NCBI RefSeq assembly: GCF_025370755.1
Contig: NZ_JAMXFC010000006.1
Span: forward strand, 62,001-126,000
Reading direction: 5' to 3'
DNA: 64,000 nucleotides
From: Laspinema sp. D2d
Lineage (GTDB): Bacteria > Cyanobacteriota > Cyanobacteriia > Cyanobacteriales > Laspinemataceae
A program made the translations under genes and the position numbers. Shown piece by piece: positions 56,424-64,000 of the stretch (position 1 is the first letter of the stretch; the number at the start of each line of letters is the position of its first letter). The notes under the pieces are model-generated. The model saw only the letters and a program-made list of their open reading frames with translations. It did no database searches and was not told the origin of the DNA.

Positions 56424-56582
56424 ATCCTCCCCTGCCTTTCGCTCTACTTTTCTTCGGTAGAATTCAGATAAAGGATTGCACTGTTCCTCTGGTTCTCTAA
56501 CGGTTGAGTTGGTACAACTGACGAGGAACAGACTCATTTCAGACCCATCTCCCACTTTGAATTGCGGCTTGTTTCTAACCTC

Positions 56583-57965
56583 ATGATTAAATCCATTGAT
56601 GGCGCTCACCCCCCTTTAGAATTTATTCCCCCCAATTTTAATCCCTTGGTGTTGCAAGTAGCAAAATTTGGGATGCCTTTGTGGAGAAAATTTCGCACGC
56701 CCATTACGCAAATTAAAGCAGAAAATGTCGAACAGTTGGTGGAACTGTATCAGAAGTTTCAAGGGGATAAAGTTCGGTTTTTGATGGCATTTCGCCATCC
56801 GAGTACCTACGATCCCTTTCCCATTGCCCACTTAATTTGGCAGGAAGTTCCGCAAATGGCGCGGTGCAAAAATATTGCCCTCGCTTCTCCAGTGCATTTT
56901 CATTTTATGTACGATCGCGGCATTCCGTTATGGGCGGGAAAATGGTTGGAATATCTCTTACCCAACTTGGGAGGGACTCCCATTGTGCGGGGCAAAATAG
57001 ACCGCCAAGGGTTGCGATCGGCCCGGGAACTGTTTGCTAAAGGTCAATTTCCTCTAGCTGCTTCTCCGGAAGGAGGGACGAATGGACATAATGAAATCAT
57101 TAGTCCTCTGGAACCGGGAATTGCTCAATTAGCCTTTTGGTGCATGGAGGATTTACAGAAGGAAAATCGCGGCGATCGCGTGGCAATTCTACCGATTGGA
57201 ATTCGCTACAAATATGAAAAAGAAGAATGGGAGGCGGTAGCGGCATTACTGACTAAAATGGAGTTAGATTGTGGTTTATCTTCTCTCCCCATTCCTGGAG
57301 AACCTCCGGGTGAGGTTTTGCCGCCTGCTCTCCCCTCCCTTTATCCGCGTTTAATTCGATTGGGACAACATCTATTGTTGTTAATGGAAGATTTTTATCG
57401 CCGCTTTTATCATCGAACCTTACCGGAAAAAGCAGGAGAACCCAACGATTTAACCACCCGACTTCCTGCACTGCTGGATATGGCATTACAGGTGGCGGAA
57501 GACTATTTTAAGCTACCGTCTAAGGGAACAGTCATTGACCGATGTAGACGGTTAGAACAAGCGGGATGGGATCGGATTTATCGAGAAGATATAGAGAATA
57601 TTGAGGCATTGTCTCCCTTGGAACGCGGACTTGCCGATCGCGTGGCGGAAGAAGCGAATTTGCGGATGTGGCACATGAGATTAGTGGAATGTTTTGTGGC
57701 AGTTACGGGACAGTATGTGCGCGAAAAACCCACCTTTGAGCGGTTTGCCGAAACAACCCTCTTGGTGTGGGATACCATTGCGCGGATTAAGGGAGAACGT
57801 CCCCCTTCTCGTCCCGAATTAGGCAAGCAGTCGGTTCAGTTAACCATCGGTGAACCGATTTGGGTGAGCGATCGCTACGATTCCTACAAAACCAGTCGGC
57901 GATCGGCTATTTCTGACTTAACCCAAGACTTGCGATCGGCGTTAGAACAAACCCTTGCTGGTTAA
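56583..57965 (+). CDS. PlsC-type glycerolipid acyltransferase
   Basis: 460 residues. The acyltransferase site is FRHPSTYD (His72, Asp77, HX4D) and a later SPEGGTNGHN, corresponding to the EGT block; GGTPIVRGKIDRQG supplies the arginine motif. A C-terminal extension of about 250 residues is not catalytic. It probably acylates lysophosphatidate or a related acceptor using acyl-ACP in the membrane. A TTG start at 56562 would add seven residues; the ATG is more likely. Strong terminator follows. Confidence 0.85.
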   Translation: MIKSIDGAHPPLEFIPPNFNPLVLQVAKFGMPLWRKFRTPITQIKAENVEQLVELYQKFQGDKVRFLMAFRHPSTYDPFPIAHLIWQEVPQMARCKNIALASPVHFHFMYDRGIPLWAGKWLEYLLPNLGGTPIVRGKIDRQGLRSARELFAKGQFPLAASPEGGTNGHNEIISPLEPGIAQLAFWCMEDLQKENRGDRVAILPIGIRYKYEKEEWEAVAALLTKMELDCGLSSLPIPGEPPGEVLPPALPSLYPRLIRLGQHLLLLMEDFYRRFYHRTLPEKAGEPNDLTTRLPALLDMALQVAEDYFKLPSKGTVIDRCRRLEQAGWDRIYREDIENIEALSPLERGLADRVAEEANLRMWHMRLVECFVAVTGQYVREKPTFERFAETTLLVWDTIARIKGERPPSRPELGKQSVQLTIGEPIWVSDRYDSYKTSRRSAISDLTQDLRSALEQTLAG

Positions 57966-57967
57966 GT

Positions 57968-58003
57968 AAAAACCCGACACTCTATGCAGGGTGTCGGGTT
58001 TTT
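57968..58003. terminator. Bidirectional terminator
   Basis: AAAAACCCGACAC and GTGTCGGGTTTTT form a 13-bp stem with A-run and T-run on either side. It serves the acyltransferase gene and the convergent Nif11 gene. Confidence 0.92.
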
Positions 58004-58027
58004 GGAAACCTGGGAATCTGTGAAAAA

Positions 58028-58261
58028 TTACCGGCGAATTAGGTGTTCCCGAGGGGCAATGCCTGGATTGATCATGCGGGATAACTCTTGTGTAGATAAT
58101 TGGCTGATTTCATGATTTAATTCTTCATCGGTGAAGCTATAGCCTCGTTCTTGAGCCATTTTTTTGATAGCTGCTGGATCTTTAGCCGCTTGCATTTGTT
58201 GTTGAAGTGCTAAATCTTGTTTAACGGCTTTGAAAAGGGCTGCTGCGTTTTTCTGAGTCAT
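58028..58261 (-). CDS. Nif11-domain peptide (orphan)
   Basis: 77 residues: MTQKNAAALFKAVKQDLALQQQMQAAKDPAAIKKMAQERGYSFTDEELNHEI is the Nif11 leader-like domain, ending SRMINPGIAPREHLIRR. Nif11 peptides are often RiPP precursors with a GG-type cleavage site; this one has no GG/GA site and no Cys/Ser/Thr-rich core, and no modification enzyme is near. It may be a stand-alone regulator or a precursor modified elsewhere. An ATG at 58285 would add eight residues. Confidence 0.85.
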   Translation of the reverse strand: MTQKNAAALFKAVKQDLALQQQMQAAKDPAAIKKMAQERGYSFTDEELNHEISQLSTQELSRMINPGIAPREHLIRR

Positions 58262-58692
58262 AAATCTAAACTCCGGGTTAATCAAGTTTTAAAAAGTGGC
58301 CGTCCAGCAGAGTCTCTATCCCCTCAAATCAGGGTGGGTAAAAGAGGGTAGAAAATACCCATCCTCTTCAGATAAGTATCTTTACCCTCTTGACTTAAGA
58401 TGTCGGCTGAACGACTGATGTAGTGACAGCATAAACGATTTAAACCAAAAATTCATGATTCCTTGACAAAAATTAAAGATTTTCGAGAGAATTTAACATA
58501 ACTTAAATATTGGCTGTGATAAAATACAAAATTTTTTGAAACCCCTCCCCAGATTCTGACTCATTTTGAGCAAAACTGCGGACTGACTCAGGGGACCCAC
58601 CAGGTAGGCGTAGGAAAACCGGGATCACCTCTGTTAAGAGGGAGACCAAAGAATTTATAGTGGAGGGGCAGAAAATCATAAAAATTAAGATT
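58262..58692. other. Divergent intergenic region upstream of dxr
   Basis: No gene. It holds promoters for the Nif11 and dxr genes. I saw no conserved motif. A GTG at 58660 is an alternative dxr start within it. Confidence 0.4.
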
Positions 58693-59928
58693 GTGAAAGC
58701 GATTACTCTCCTCGGATCCACTGGTTCAATTGGGACTCAGACATTAGATATTGTGGAACACCACCCCGATCGGTTTCGGATTGTGGGGTTGGCAGCTAGG
58801 GGGAATGTGGAACTGTTGGCGCAACAAATTCGCCAGTTTCGCCCAGAAATTGTCGCCATCTGTCAGGAAGACAAGCTGCCGGAACTGAAAGCGGCGATCG
58901 CCGATTTGGACCCGCAACCGATCCTCCTGGCGGGAGAACAGGGGGTGGTAGAAGTGGCACGTTACGGCGATGCCGAAGCGGTTGTCACGGGAATTGTCGG
59001 TTGTGCTGGGTTACTTCCTACCATCGCGGCGATCGAAGCGGGTAAAGATATCGCCTTGGCGAACAAAGAAACCTTGATTGCTGGGGGACCTGTAGTCAAT
59101 CCCCTGATCGAAAAGCATGGGGTCAAGTTACTCCCAGCAGACTCGGAACATTCGGCCATCTTTCAATGTTTGCAAGGGGTCCCGCCTGGGGGGTTACGTC
59201 GGATTATTTTAACCGCTTCTGGAGGGGCTTTCCGGGATTGGCCGGTAGAGAAATTAGCCACGGTGAAAGTGGCGGATGCACTGAAACATCCTAACTGGTC
59301 AATGGGTCGTAAAATTACCGTTGATTCCGCCACTTTAATGAATAAAGGCTTAGAAGTTATTGAGGCGCACTATTTATTTGGAATGGATTATGATGATATT
59401 GATATTGTGATTCATCCTCAGAGTATTATTCACTCTTTAATTGAGTTACAGGATACTTCGGTTTTAGCCCAATTGGGTTGGCCGGATATGCGGTTACCTT
59501 TGCTTTATGCATTGTCTTGGCCGGAGCGAATTTATACGGATTGGGAACGGTTAGATTTAGTGAAAGCGGGAGATTTGACCTTCCGATCGCCAGATCATGA
59601 CAAGTATCCCTGTATGCAATTAGCTTATGCTGCGGGTCGTTCCGGGGGTTCCATGCCTGCGGTTTTAAATGCCGCCAATGAGCAGGCCGTTGAGTTATTT
59701 TTAGATGAGAAAATAGAGTTTTTAGATATTCCTCGGGTGATTGAACGGGTTTGCGATCGCCATCAGGCGGATAACTGTGCCGAACCCGGTTTAGAGGACA
59801 TTCTAGCTGCCGATCGCTGGGCTAGACAAGCCGTTTTAGAGGCAAGTGCTACCCTGAAAGCTGAGGCTAAATCCTTCACCAGTGAAGTTAAGCCCTTGGG
59901 GAGTGTGACTCCGGCAACCGCTGGATAG
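58693..59928 (+). CDS. dxr: 1-deoxy-D-xylulose 5-phosphate reductoisomerase
   Basis: About 411 residues. The NADPH-binding start is [30 protein letters not shown] and [15 protein letters not shown] hold the metal and substrate ligands, followed by TASGGAF and the [27 protein letters not shown]-type block. It turns DXP into MEP, the committed MEP-pathway step for carotenoids and phytol. The start is the GTG giving the conserved MKAITLLG; an upstream GTG (58660) gives 422 residues. A hairpin follows the stop. Confidence 0.95.
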   Translation: MKAITLLGSTGSIGTQTLDIVEHHPDRFRIVGLAARGNVELLAQQIRQFRPEIVAICQEDKLPELKAAIADLDPQPILLAGEQGVVEVARYGDAEAVVTGIVGCAGLLPTIAAIEAGKDIALANKETLIAGGPVVNPLIEKHGVKLLPADSEHSAIFQCLQGVPPGGLRRIILTASGGAFRDWPVEKLATVKVADALKHPNWSMGRKITVDSATLMNKGLEVIEAHYLFGMDYDDIDIVIHPQSIIHSLIELQDTSVLAQLGWPDMRLPLLYALSWPERIYTDWERLDLVKAGDLTFRSPDHDKYPCMQLAYAAGRSGGSMPAVLNAANEQAVELFLDEKIEFLDIPRVIERVCDRHQADNCAEPGLEDILAADRWARQAVLEASATLKAEAKSFTSEVKPLGSVTPATAG

Positions 59929-59947
59929 TCAAGTCTCCGCCGGAAAA

Positions 59948-59973
59948 AGCCCCACCCGTTCCGGGTGAGGGCT
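59948..59973 (+). terminator. Hairpin after dxr
   Basis: AGCCCCACCCG and CGGGTGAGGGCT pair with one irregularity around TTC, and GAATTTT follows. Reasonable intrinsic terminator. Confidence 0.6.
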
Positions 59974-60057
59974 GAATTTTCAATCCGGTAAAGGATAAAA
60001 GAGCGAGTAAACTCATACCATAGGCGTAGCCATTTTTTTCTGGAATCCAAGTAAGCT

Positions 60058-60741
60058 ATGAAGACCCTTTATCCGAACATTGCTCTGTTAGGACTCCTCG
60101 CGGTTTTAGGCGGAATTTCTCCGGTTTTGGGGACAACAGTACCCCCCAGAGTAATCGCCCAAAATAATGCTCAGAATTGGCTGACTTCCGCACAGCAAAA
60201 AGCCAATCAGGGGGATTTCCAAGGGGCGCTTCAGGATTATGCGCAGGCGATCGCCCTAAATCCCAATAGTGCGGAAGCCTATATTAGTCGGGGAAATTTG
60301 CTGTCACGCACAGGAGATCAAGCCGGGGCGATCGCTGATTATACCCAAGTATTGCGGTTAAATGGCAATAACATTGATGCCTATATTGGACGCGCCAGTG
60401 CCCATTCTGTGATGCAAAATTATGATGCAGCCTTGGAGGATTATGATGCTGCATTACGGCTCAATCCCAATTATGGTGAGGCTTATATTGGTCGCGGTGG
60501 GGTGTATGCTTTCCGGGAAGATTATAAAAAGGCAATGGATGATTTTAATCAAGCCTTACGCCTAAATCCCGCTGAAGCTGCGGCCTATTATAATCGCGGT
60601 GGAGTCCAGTTGTTGCAGCAAAAAAACCAAGAGGCGATCGCGGATTTTCAACAAGCCGCCGAACTGTTTCGCGCTCAAGGCAATCAGGCTTTAGCCCAGC
60701 GTTCAGAAGCCATTGCTCGTCAAATTCAAGAAGGTAATTAA
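60058..60741 (+). CDS. Exported TPR-repeat protein
   Basis: 227 residues. A signal peptide (LYPNIALLGLLAVLGGISPVLG) is followed by five 34-residue TPR units whose typical pattern is A-Y-x-x-R-G-x-x-x-x-x-x-x-x-A-x-x-D-Y-x-x-A-L-x-L-N-P (for example AEAYISRGNLLSRTGDQAGAIADY). It should be a lumenal or periplasmic protein scaffold. Partner unknown. 20 bases before a small membrane-protein gene, so the two are probably co-transcribed. Confidence 0.85.
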   Translation: MKTLYPNIALLGLLAVLGGISPVLGTTVPPRVIAQNNAQNWLTSAQQKANQGDFQGALQDYAQAIALNPNSAEAYISRGNLLSRTGDQAGAIADYTQVLRLNGNNIDAYIGRASAHSVMQNYDAALEDYDAALRLNPNYGEAYIGRGGVYAFREDYKKAMDDFNQALRLNPAEAAAYYNRGGVQLLQQKNQEAIADFQQAAELFRAQGNQALAQRSEAIARQIQEGN

Positions 60742-60761
60742 CCTCGCATAGTGGTCAGGTC

Positions 60762-61001
60762 ATGTCCATTGATTTACTCATTCTGATTGCGGCAATCGTG
60801 GTTTCTTGGCTGATTTTTACTTGGCTGGTCACCGTCCTCAAAGCCACGGTCAAAACTGCGATTTTGATTGCCCTGTTCGTGTTAGGATTGCAGCTTATTT
60901 TTGGCATTGGTATGAGTGAGTTATGGGGTCCGTTTCAAGGCTTTTTATCTCAAACCTGGGAGAAAGGCGAAAAAATGTTAGCCCCATTTTTGGGAAAATA
61001 A
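60762..61001 (+). CDS. Small two-span membrane protein
   Basis: 79 residues with two hydrophobic helices (LLILIAAIVVSWLIFTWLVTV and TAILIALFVLGLQLIFGIG) and an amphipathic C-terminus (LWGPFQGFLSQTWEKGEKML). Not recognised; small cyanobacterial proteins of this layout are common. Follows the TPR gene closely. Confidence 0.7.
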   Translation: MSIDLLILIAAIVVSWLIFTWLVTVLKATVKTAILIALFVLGLQLIFGIGMSELWGPFQGFLSQTWEKGEKMLAPFLGK

Positions 61002-61329
61002 AATCGGGGTTGTTGACAACCTAAGCCGTTTCTTCTGTTGAGGGGGATAATCAGGGTGCGGGATTAATGACAACTGCACCACTTCAGAGATTCCCTCTCC
61101 GGCTTATTTCTACAGGGTTAAGATCCCCAGAGGAACGAGAGTCATTTCCGGGCGAAGGCTGGGTTGATCGCGCAATTTGAAGATGATCCGGTTCAACTCT
61201 CCAAGTGAGGGTAACATCATTTAACTCCCTTCGTCAGTCCATTTCATCTCATTCAGGGCAAGCATTTACAGGTCATCTTATCCTACTGATTCCGGGTTTA
61301 ATTATCCCTTATTGACGCCTTTAATTATT
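61002..61329. other. Intergenic stretch, nothing recognised
   Basis: About 330 bases with no gene, repeat or clear hairpin. It should contain the promoter of the next gene. Confidence 0.4.
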
Positions 61330-62730
61330 ATGATTAATTTAGTTTGCCCTACCCTCGATCTATTTGTGTATCATCTCCAAGAAGGATGGTTTAGGGATGC
61401 AACCCACCCTGAATACTGCGGTTTAAATATTGTAGAACAATTTACCCAAACCCTGGGGCAGTATTGCGGAGATCTCAGCAGTCGATATCAGTCCAAACCC
61501 CTTGATTTTTTAGAAGTGACCCGTTTTGATAAATCCCTTGTTGAATTTGAGGGGAAGTTAAAAACACTCAACCGGATTAATGGATCGCTTCGTCAATTTG
61601 CCCTGGATGAAAATTACGGATTAGCTTTAAATATAGCCATTGAAGGCAAGTTTATGGGCGCGGAATTAGTCCAATGCCTGGAGGTGATGTTGACCTTGAT
61701 TCCAGAACTGAGTAATTTACCAGGTAAATTAGGCCAAACTTTAATGGTATCGGGTTGGGTGGAAAATCCTGAGAAGGATGATCGCGAGATTTTAGCCCAT
61801 GATGTTTACAAAACCTTAATTAACCAAGGATGGCAATATCAAGAAAAAGGTCAATTTTTAGGAGGAACAGTTTTTGAGTTTTGGCGTTCTTTCCCCCAAC
61901 GTTGGGAAAAAATGGAAGCTGAAAGTCATCTGGTCCTGATTCTATATCCTAATCAAAAAGCAATGGAAACTGGGGCTGAATTTCATCAAGATTGGAAAGC
62001 GTTATTTTGCTACCGAAATAAAATCCTTTGGGCTTACGGTCAAAGCCGGGAATTGAAAGAGCAAATGGTTGATGAATTTAATGAAATGTCTACTTCTATT
62101 AAAGGATTATATAATTTAGAGCTACCAGAACTAAAATTAGCGTTGCAAAATAATTCATTAGCTTTATCAAACTTTGTCAGAAATATTAATAGTATTGAAG
62201 TGAGACAGCATGAAATTGAGCTAAATTTGCATCAGTATGAAAAATCGGTTCAATCCATTGCTAAAAAAGCAGGGAATGTGTTTCAAGTGAGTAACGATTT
62301 TAAGTTTTTACAAGAGTTTAGTGCCATTGTCAAAGCTAAGTATCAAAAGCAAATTGAACAAGATTATGCCAGTTTGCGTCCGTATTTGAATATCCTAGAA
62401 AATCTGCGGGGGACAATTACCTCCATTGTGGAGATATCCCAAGCGCAAAGCGATCGCGATTTTCAAACCTTTGCTTGTCTCGCCGGGACCGGAATCGGGA
62501 CTGCCGCTTTAGTTGCTTCTTCGTCATCGTCTTGGGTGATTCCCCTCAAACAGTCTCCCACGATCGCCGCGACTCTGGATCGGTTACAAGTCCCCGAACC
62601 CTGGACCAATTTTAGCCTCGCTTTGTCCTTAAGTGCGATCGCCGGGTTGCTGGGATGTCTTGTGGCATCGGTTTGTATCGCTTGGTTTTGTCCCAAACGT
62701 CTTGTGATTAAAAGCGATCGCCTGCGGTGA
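61330..62730 (+). CDS. Unrecognised protein with coiled coil and C-terminal membrane pair
   Basis: 466 residues from the ATG giving MINLVCPTLDLFVYHLQEGWF; an upstream TTG (61312) is possible. The N-terminal half is soluble (FWRSFPQRWEKMEAESHLVLILYPN is a notable stretch). A Glu/Lys/Leu coiled coil lies at about 245-350, and two C-terminal hydrophobic segments (TFACLAGTGIGTAALVASSS and FSLALSLSAIAGLLGCLVASVCIAWF) anchor it. I know no family. It is convergent with a GTPase gene 34 bases away. Confidence 0.75.
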   Translation: MINLVCPTLDLFVYHLQEGWFRDATHPEYCGLNIVEQFTQTLGQYCGDLSSRYQSKPLDFLEVTRFDKSLVEFEGKLKTLNRINGSLRQFALDENYGLALNIAIEGKFMGAELVQCLEVMLTLIPELSNLPGKLGQTLMVSGWVENPEKDDREILAHDVYKTLINQGWQYQEKGQFLGGTVFEFWRSFPQRWEKMEAESHLVLILYPNQKAMETGAEFHQDWKALFCYRNKILWAYGQSRELKEQMVDEFNEMSTSIKGLYNLELPELKLALQNNSLALSNFVRNINSIEVRQHEIELNLHQYEKSVQSIAKKAGNVFQVSNDFKFLQEFSAIVKAKYQKQIEQDYASLRPYLNILENLRGTITSIVEISQAQSDRDFQTFACLAGTGIGTAALVASSSSSWVIPLKQSPTIAATLDRLQVPEPWTNFSLALSLSAIAGLLGCLVASVCIAWFCPKRLVIKSDRLR

Positions 62731-62764
62731 GTCTAACGGATTCTTCTCATCCCTAAACCCACAT

Positions 62765-64000
62765 TTACCAATCATCCCGTCGGCGATCAACTTGCCAATC
62801 ATCCTCGGGTTCATCTCCTAAGTAACGAACCAACGGTGCTCGTTCTGGATAATCTGGGCGATCGCGAATTACAGGGATTTTATCATAATCTCGGTCATAA
62901 TCCCGGTCATAATCCGGTTCATACCCTTTGGGTTCATTATCATAATTGTCATCATCCTCGGACTCCAATGCCTCTTTTAACGGATCAACCACCCGGGCGA
63001 TCGCATCTTTGACAAATACCTTGACAAACTCTTCTTTTTTCGTCAATTGAAATTGTCGCTGCACCACTTCGGTGATTCCCCCATCCCCCCAATCTTGGTC
63101 ATGGCGGAAATATTCAATAAAACTTTTTCCGGCAATTCGGGTTAAATAAGCTGCTGTTACCCCTTGAATGGCTTTGCCTACCACAAACGTTCCTAAATTC
63201 AACTGTAGGGCGGCGGTTACTAACTTTATCGCCCCTTCGACAATCCCTAAACTTGCCAAAGTTTTGCCCAAAGATAAGGCTAATTCTCGTCCCCGATCCA
63301 AATTAATTTCACAGCCGTAAATTTTACCAATTTCTACCACCATTTGAGCATTAACTGCGGCAGTGGCGAGGACATCAATCACCGGGACGGGAGTACAAGC
63401 AATTACCCCTGCGCCAATCCATTGAAAGCGATCGACCACTTTTTCGGCTTGGCGGCGACGCTGGGAATCAATTAACCGTCGCGCTTCTTCCCCCAGGCGT
63501 TGAGATTGTAATAAAATATTATCGGCTACTAAATCCTCCCCTTCTGCCCGCAAAATAGCCGCCATGCGACGAATTAAAGGCATGATATCCGGGTCCGCTT
63601 GGAAAACACCCCCATTATCTAAGGGAACCGCTTTGGGATTAGCGGCGATCGCCACCACATCCATTGCGGAAATAAATCCCGTCACGCGTTCCCGGAGTTT
63701 GGCTAAAATATATTCTCGTTCTTCGTCGGGATAGAGGTCAATTTTATTTAAAACCACAATGGATCGTTTGCCAATTTGGGCTAAAACTTCCAAAGGTTGA
63801 TGTTCTGATCGCGTTAAATCATTATCAACCACAAATAATAATAAATCCGCTTCTGTTGCCAGCGATCGCGCCAATTTTTCCCGTTCAGTTCCGGCAATTC
63901 CTGCCTCTAAAATTCCCGGCGTATCTGTAATTACAATTTCTCGTTCTAGTCCTTGCAGTTGTAACCGATAGGTTTCTCCTACCTCCGTTGTCCCCATCGG
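62765..64000 (-). CDS. DUF697-type GTP-binding protein (N-terminus cut by window edge)
   Basis: The frame is open to the last base, so the Walker A/G1 motif lies beyond the window. Visible are G3 DTPG, G4 NKID, then a hydrophobic DUF697-like domain (WIGAGVIACTPVPVIDVLATAAVNAQMV) used to sit on or in membranes. The C-terminus is low-complexity with Tyr-Asp-Arg repeats (YDRDYDRDYD). Related proteins are Era/Der-like GTPases of cyanobacteria and plastids with unknown targets. Confidence 0.9.
   Translation of the reverse strand, partial: PMGTTEVGETYRLQLQGLEREIVITDTPGILEAGIAGTEREKLARSLATEADLLLFVVDNDLTRSEHQPLEVLAQIGKRSIVVLNKIDLYPDEEREYILAKLRERVTGFISAMDVVAIAANPKAVPLDNGGVFQADPDIMPLIRRMAAILRAEGEDLVADNILLQSQRLGEEARRLIDSQRRRQAEKVVDRFQWIGAGVIACTPVPVIDVLATAAVNAQMVVEIGKIYGCEINLDRGRELALSLGKTLASLGIVEGAIKLVTAALQLNLGTFVVGKAIQGVTAAYLTRIAGKSFIEYFRHDQDWGDGGITEVVQRQFQLTKKEEFVKVFVKDAIARVVDPLKEALESEDDDNYDNEPKGYEPDYDRDYDRDYDKIPVIRDRPDYPERAPLVRYLGDEPEDDWQVDRRRDDW

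Overview
This window looks like the chromosome of a filamentous, non-heterocystous cyanobacterium of the Oscillatoria/Laspinema type. The evidence is the many HIP1 octamers (GCGATCGC), the photosystem I genes psaF and psaJ, a ycf37-like gene, menG, and two hormogonium-polysaccharide glycosyltransferases of the HpsE type. The species assignment is an inference; no rRNA is present.

Layout. 1-17 kb is core genome: tandem hpsE-like genes, clpB, gloA, eno, argC, a GNAT acetyltransferase, an ACT-domain protein, an alpha/beta hydrolase, tsaD, psaF-psaJ, remA-gmk and an RqcH/NFACT protein, followed by a candidate small RNA. 17.8-21.4 kb is a small plastic zone: a peptide-type ABC exporter, a BrnT-type toxin-antitoxin pair with a duplicated tail, a PIN toxin killed by two nonsense codons beside its intact antitoxin, and a cluster of a 15-bp palindromic repeat. 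21.4-34 kb returns to core genes: GT4 transferase, DedA, L35-L20, a periplasmic binding protein, Ycf37, ComFB, a CHASE-PAS histidine kinase, DUF445, MenG and a REC-GAF response regulator.

The most striking locus is ssb at about 34 kb. It is split inside a conserved OB-fold codon by a 1,468-nt group II intron. Exon/intron guide pairings, domain V and a bulged branch-point A can all be read in the sequence, but the intron-encoded protein has lost its reverse-transcriptase core. Single-strand DNA-binding protein from this locus therefore depends on splicing by an intron that can probably no longer move by itself. Downstream, up to tRNA-Gly at 47.7 kb, is a defence or plasticity island: three Uma2-family nuclease genes (two of them mosaic duplicates), a secreted 5'-nucleotidase overlapping hsdR by 4 bp, a type I restriction system (hsdR-hsdM-hsdS) with toxin-antitoxin and hsdM debris between M and S, a chimeric nucleotidyltransferase, and an 8-nt-overlapping small gene plus HNH nuclease.

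47.7-64 kb is core again: RDD protein, L33-S18-RNase R/II, a 1,363-residue membrane protein, a PlsC acyltransferase, an orphan Nif11 peptide, dxr, TPR proteins and a GTPase cut by the window end. Two 120-bp MITE-like elements (30.56 kb and 51.59 kb, opposite orientations) have imperfect terminal inverted repeats and TAA target duplications. One sits exactly between the stop codons of two convergent genes.
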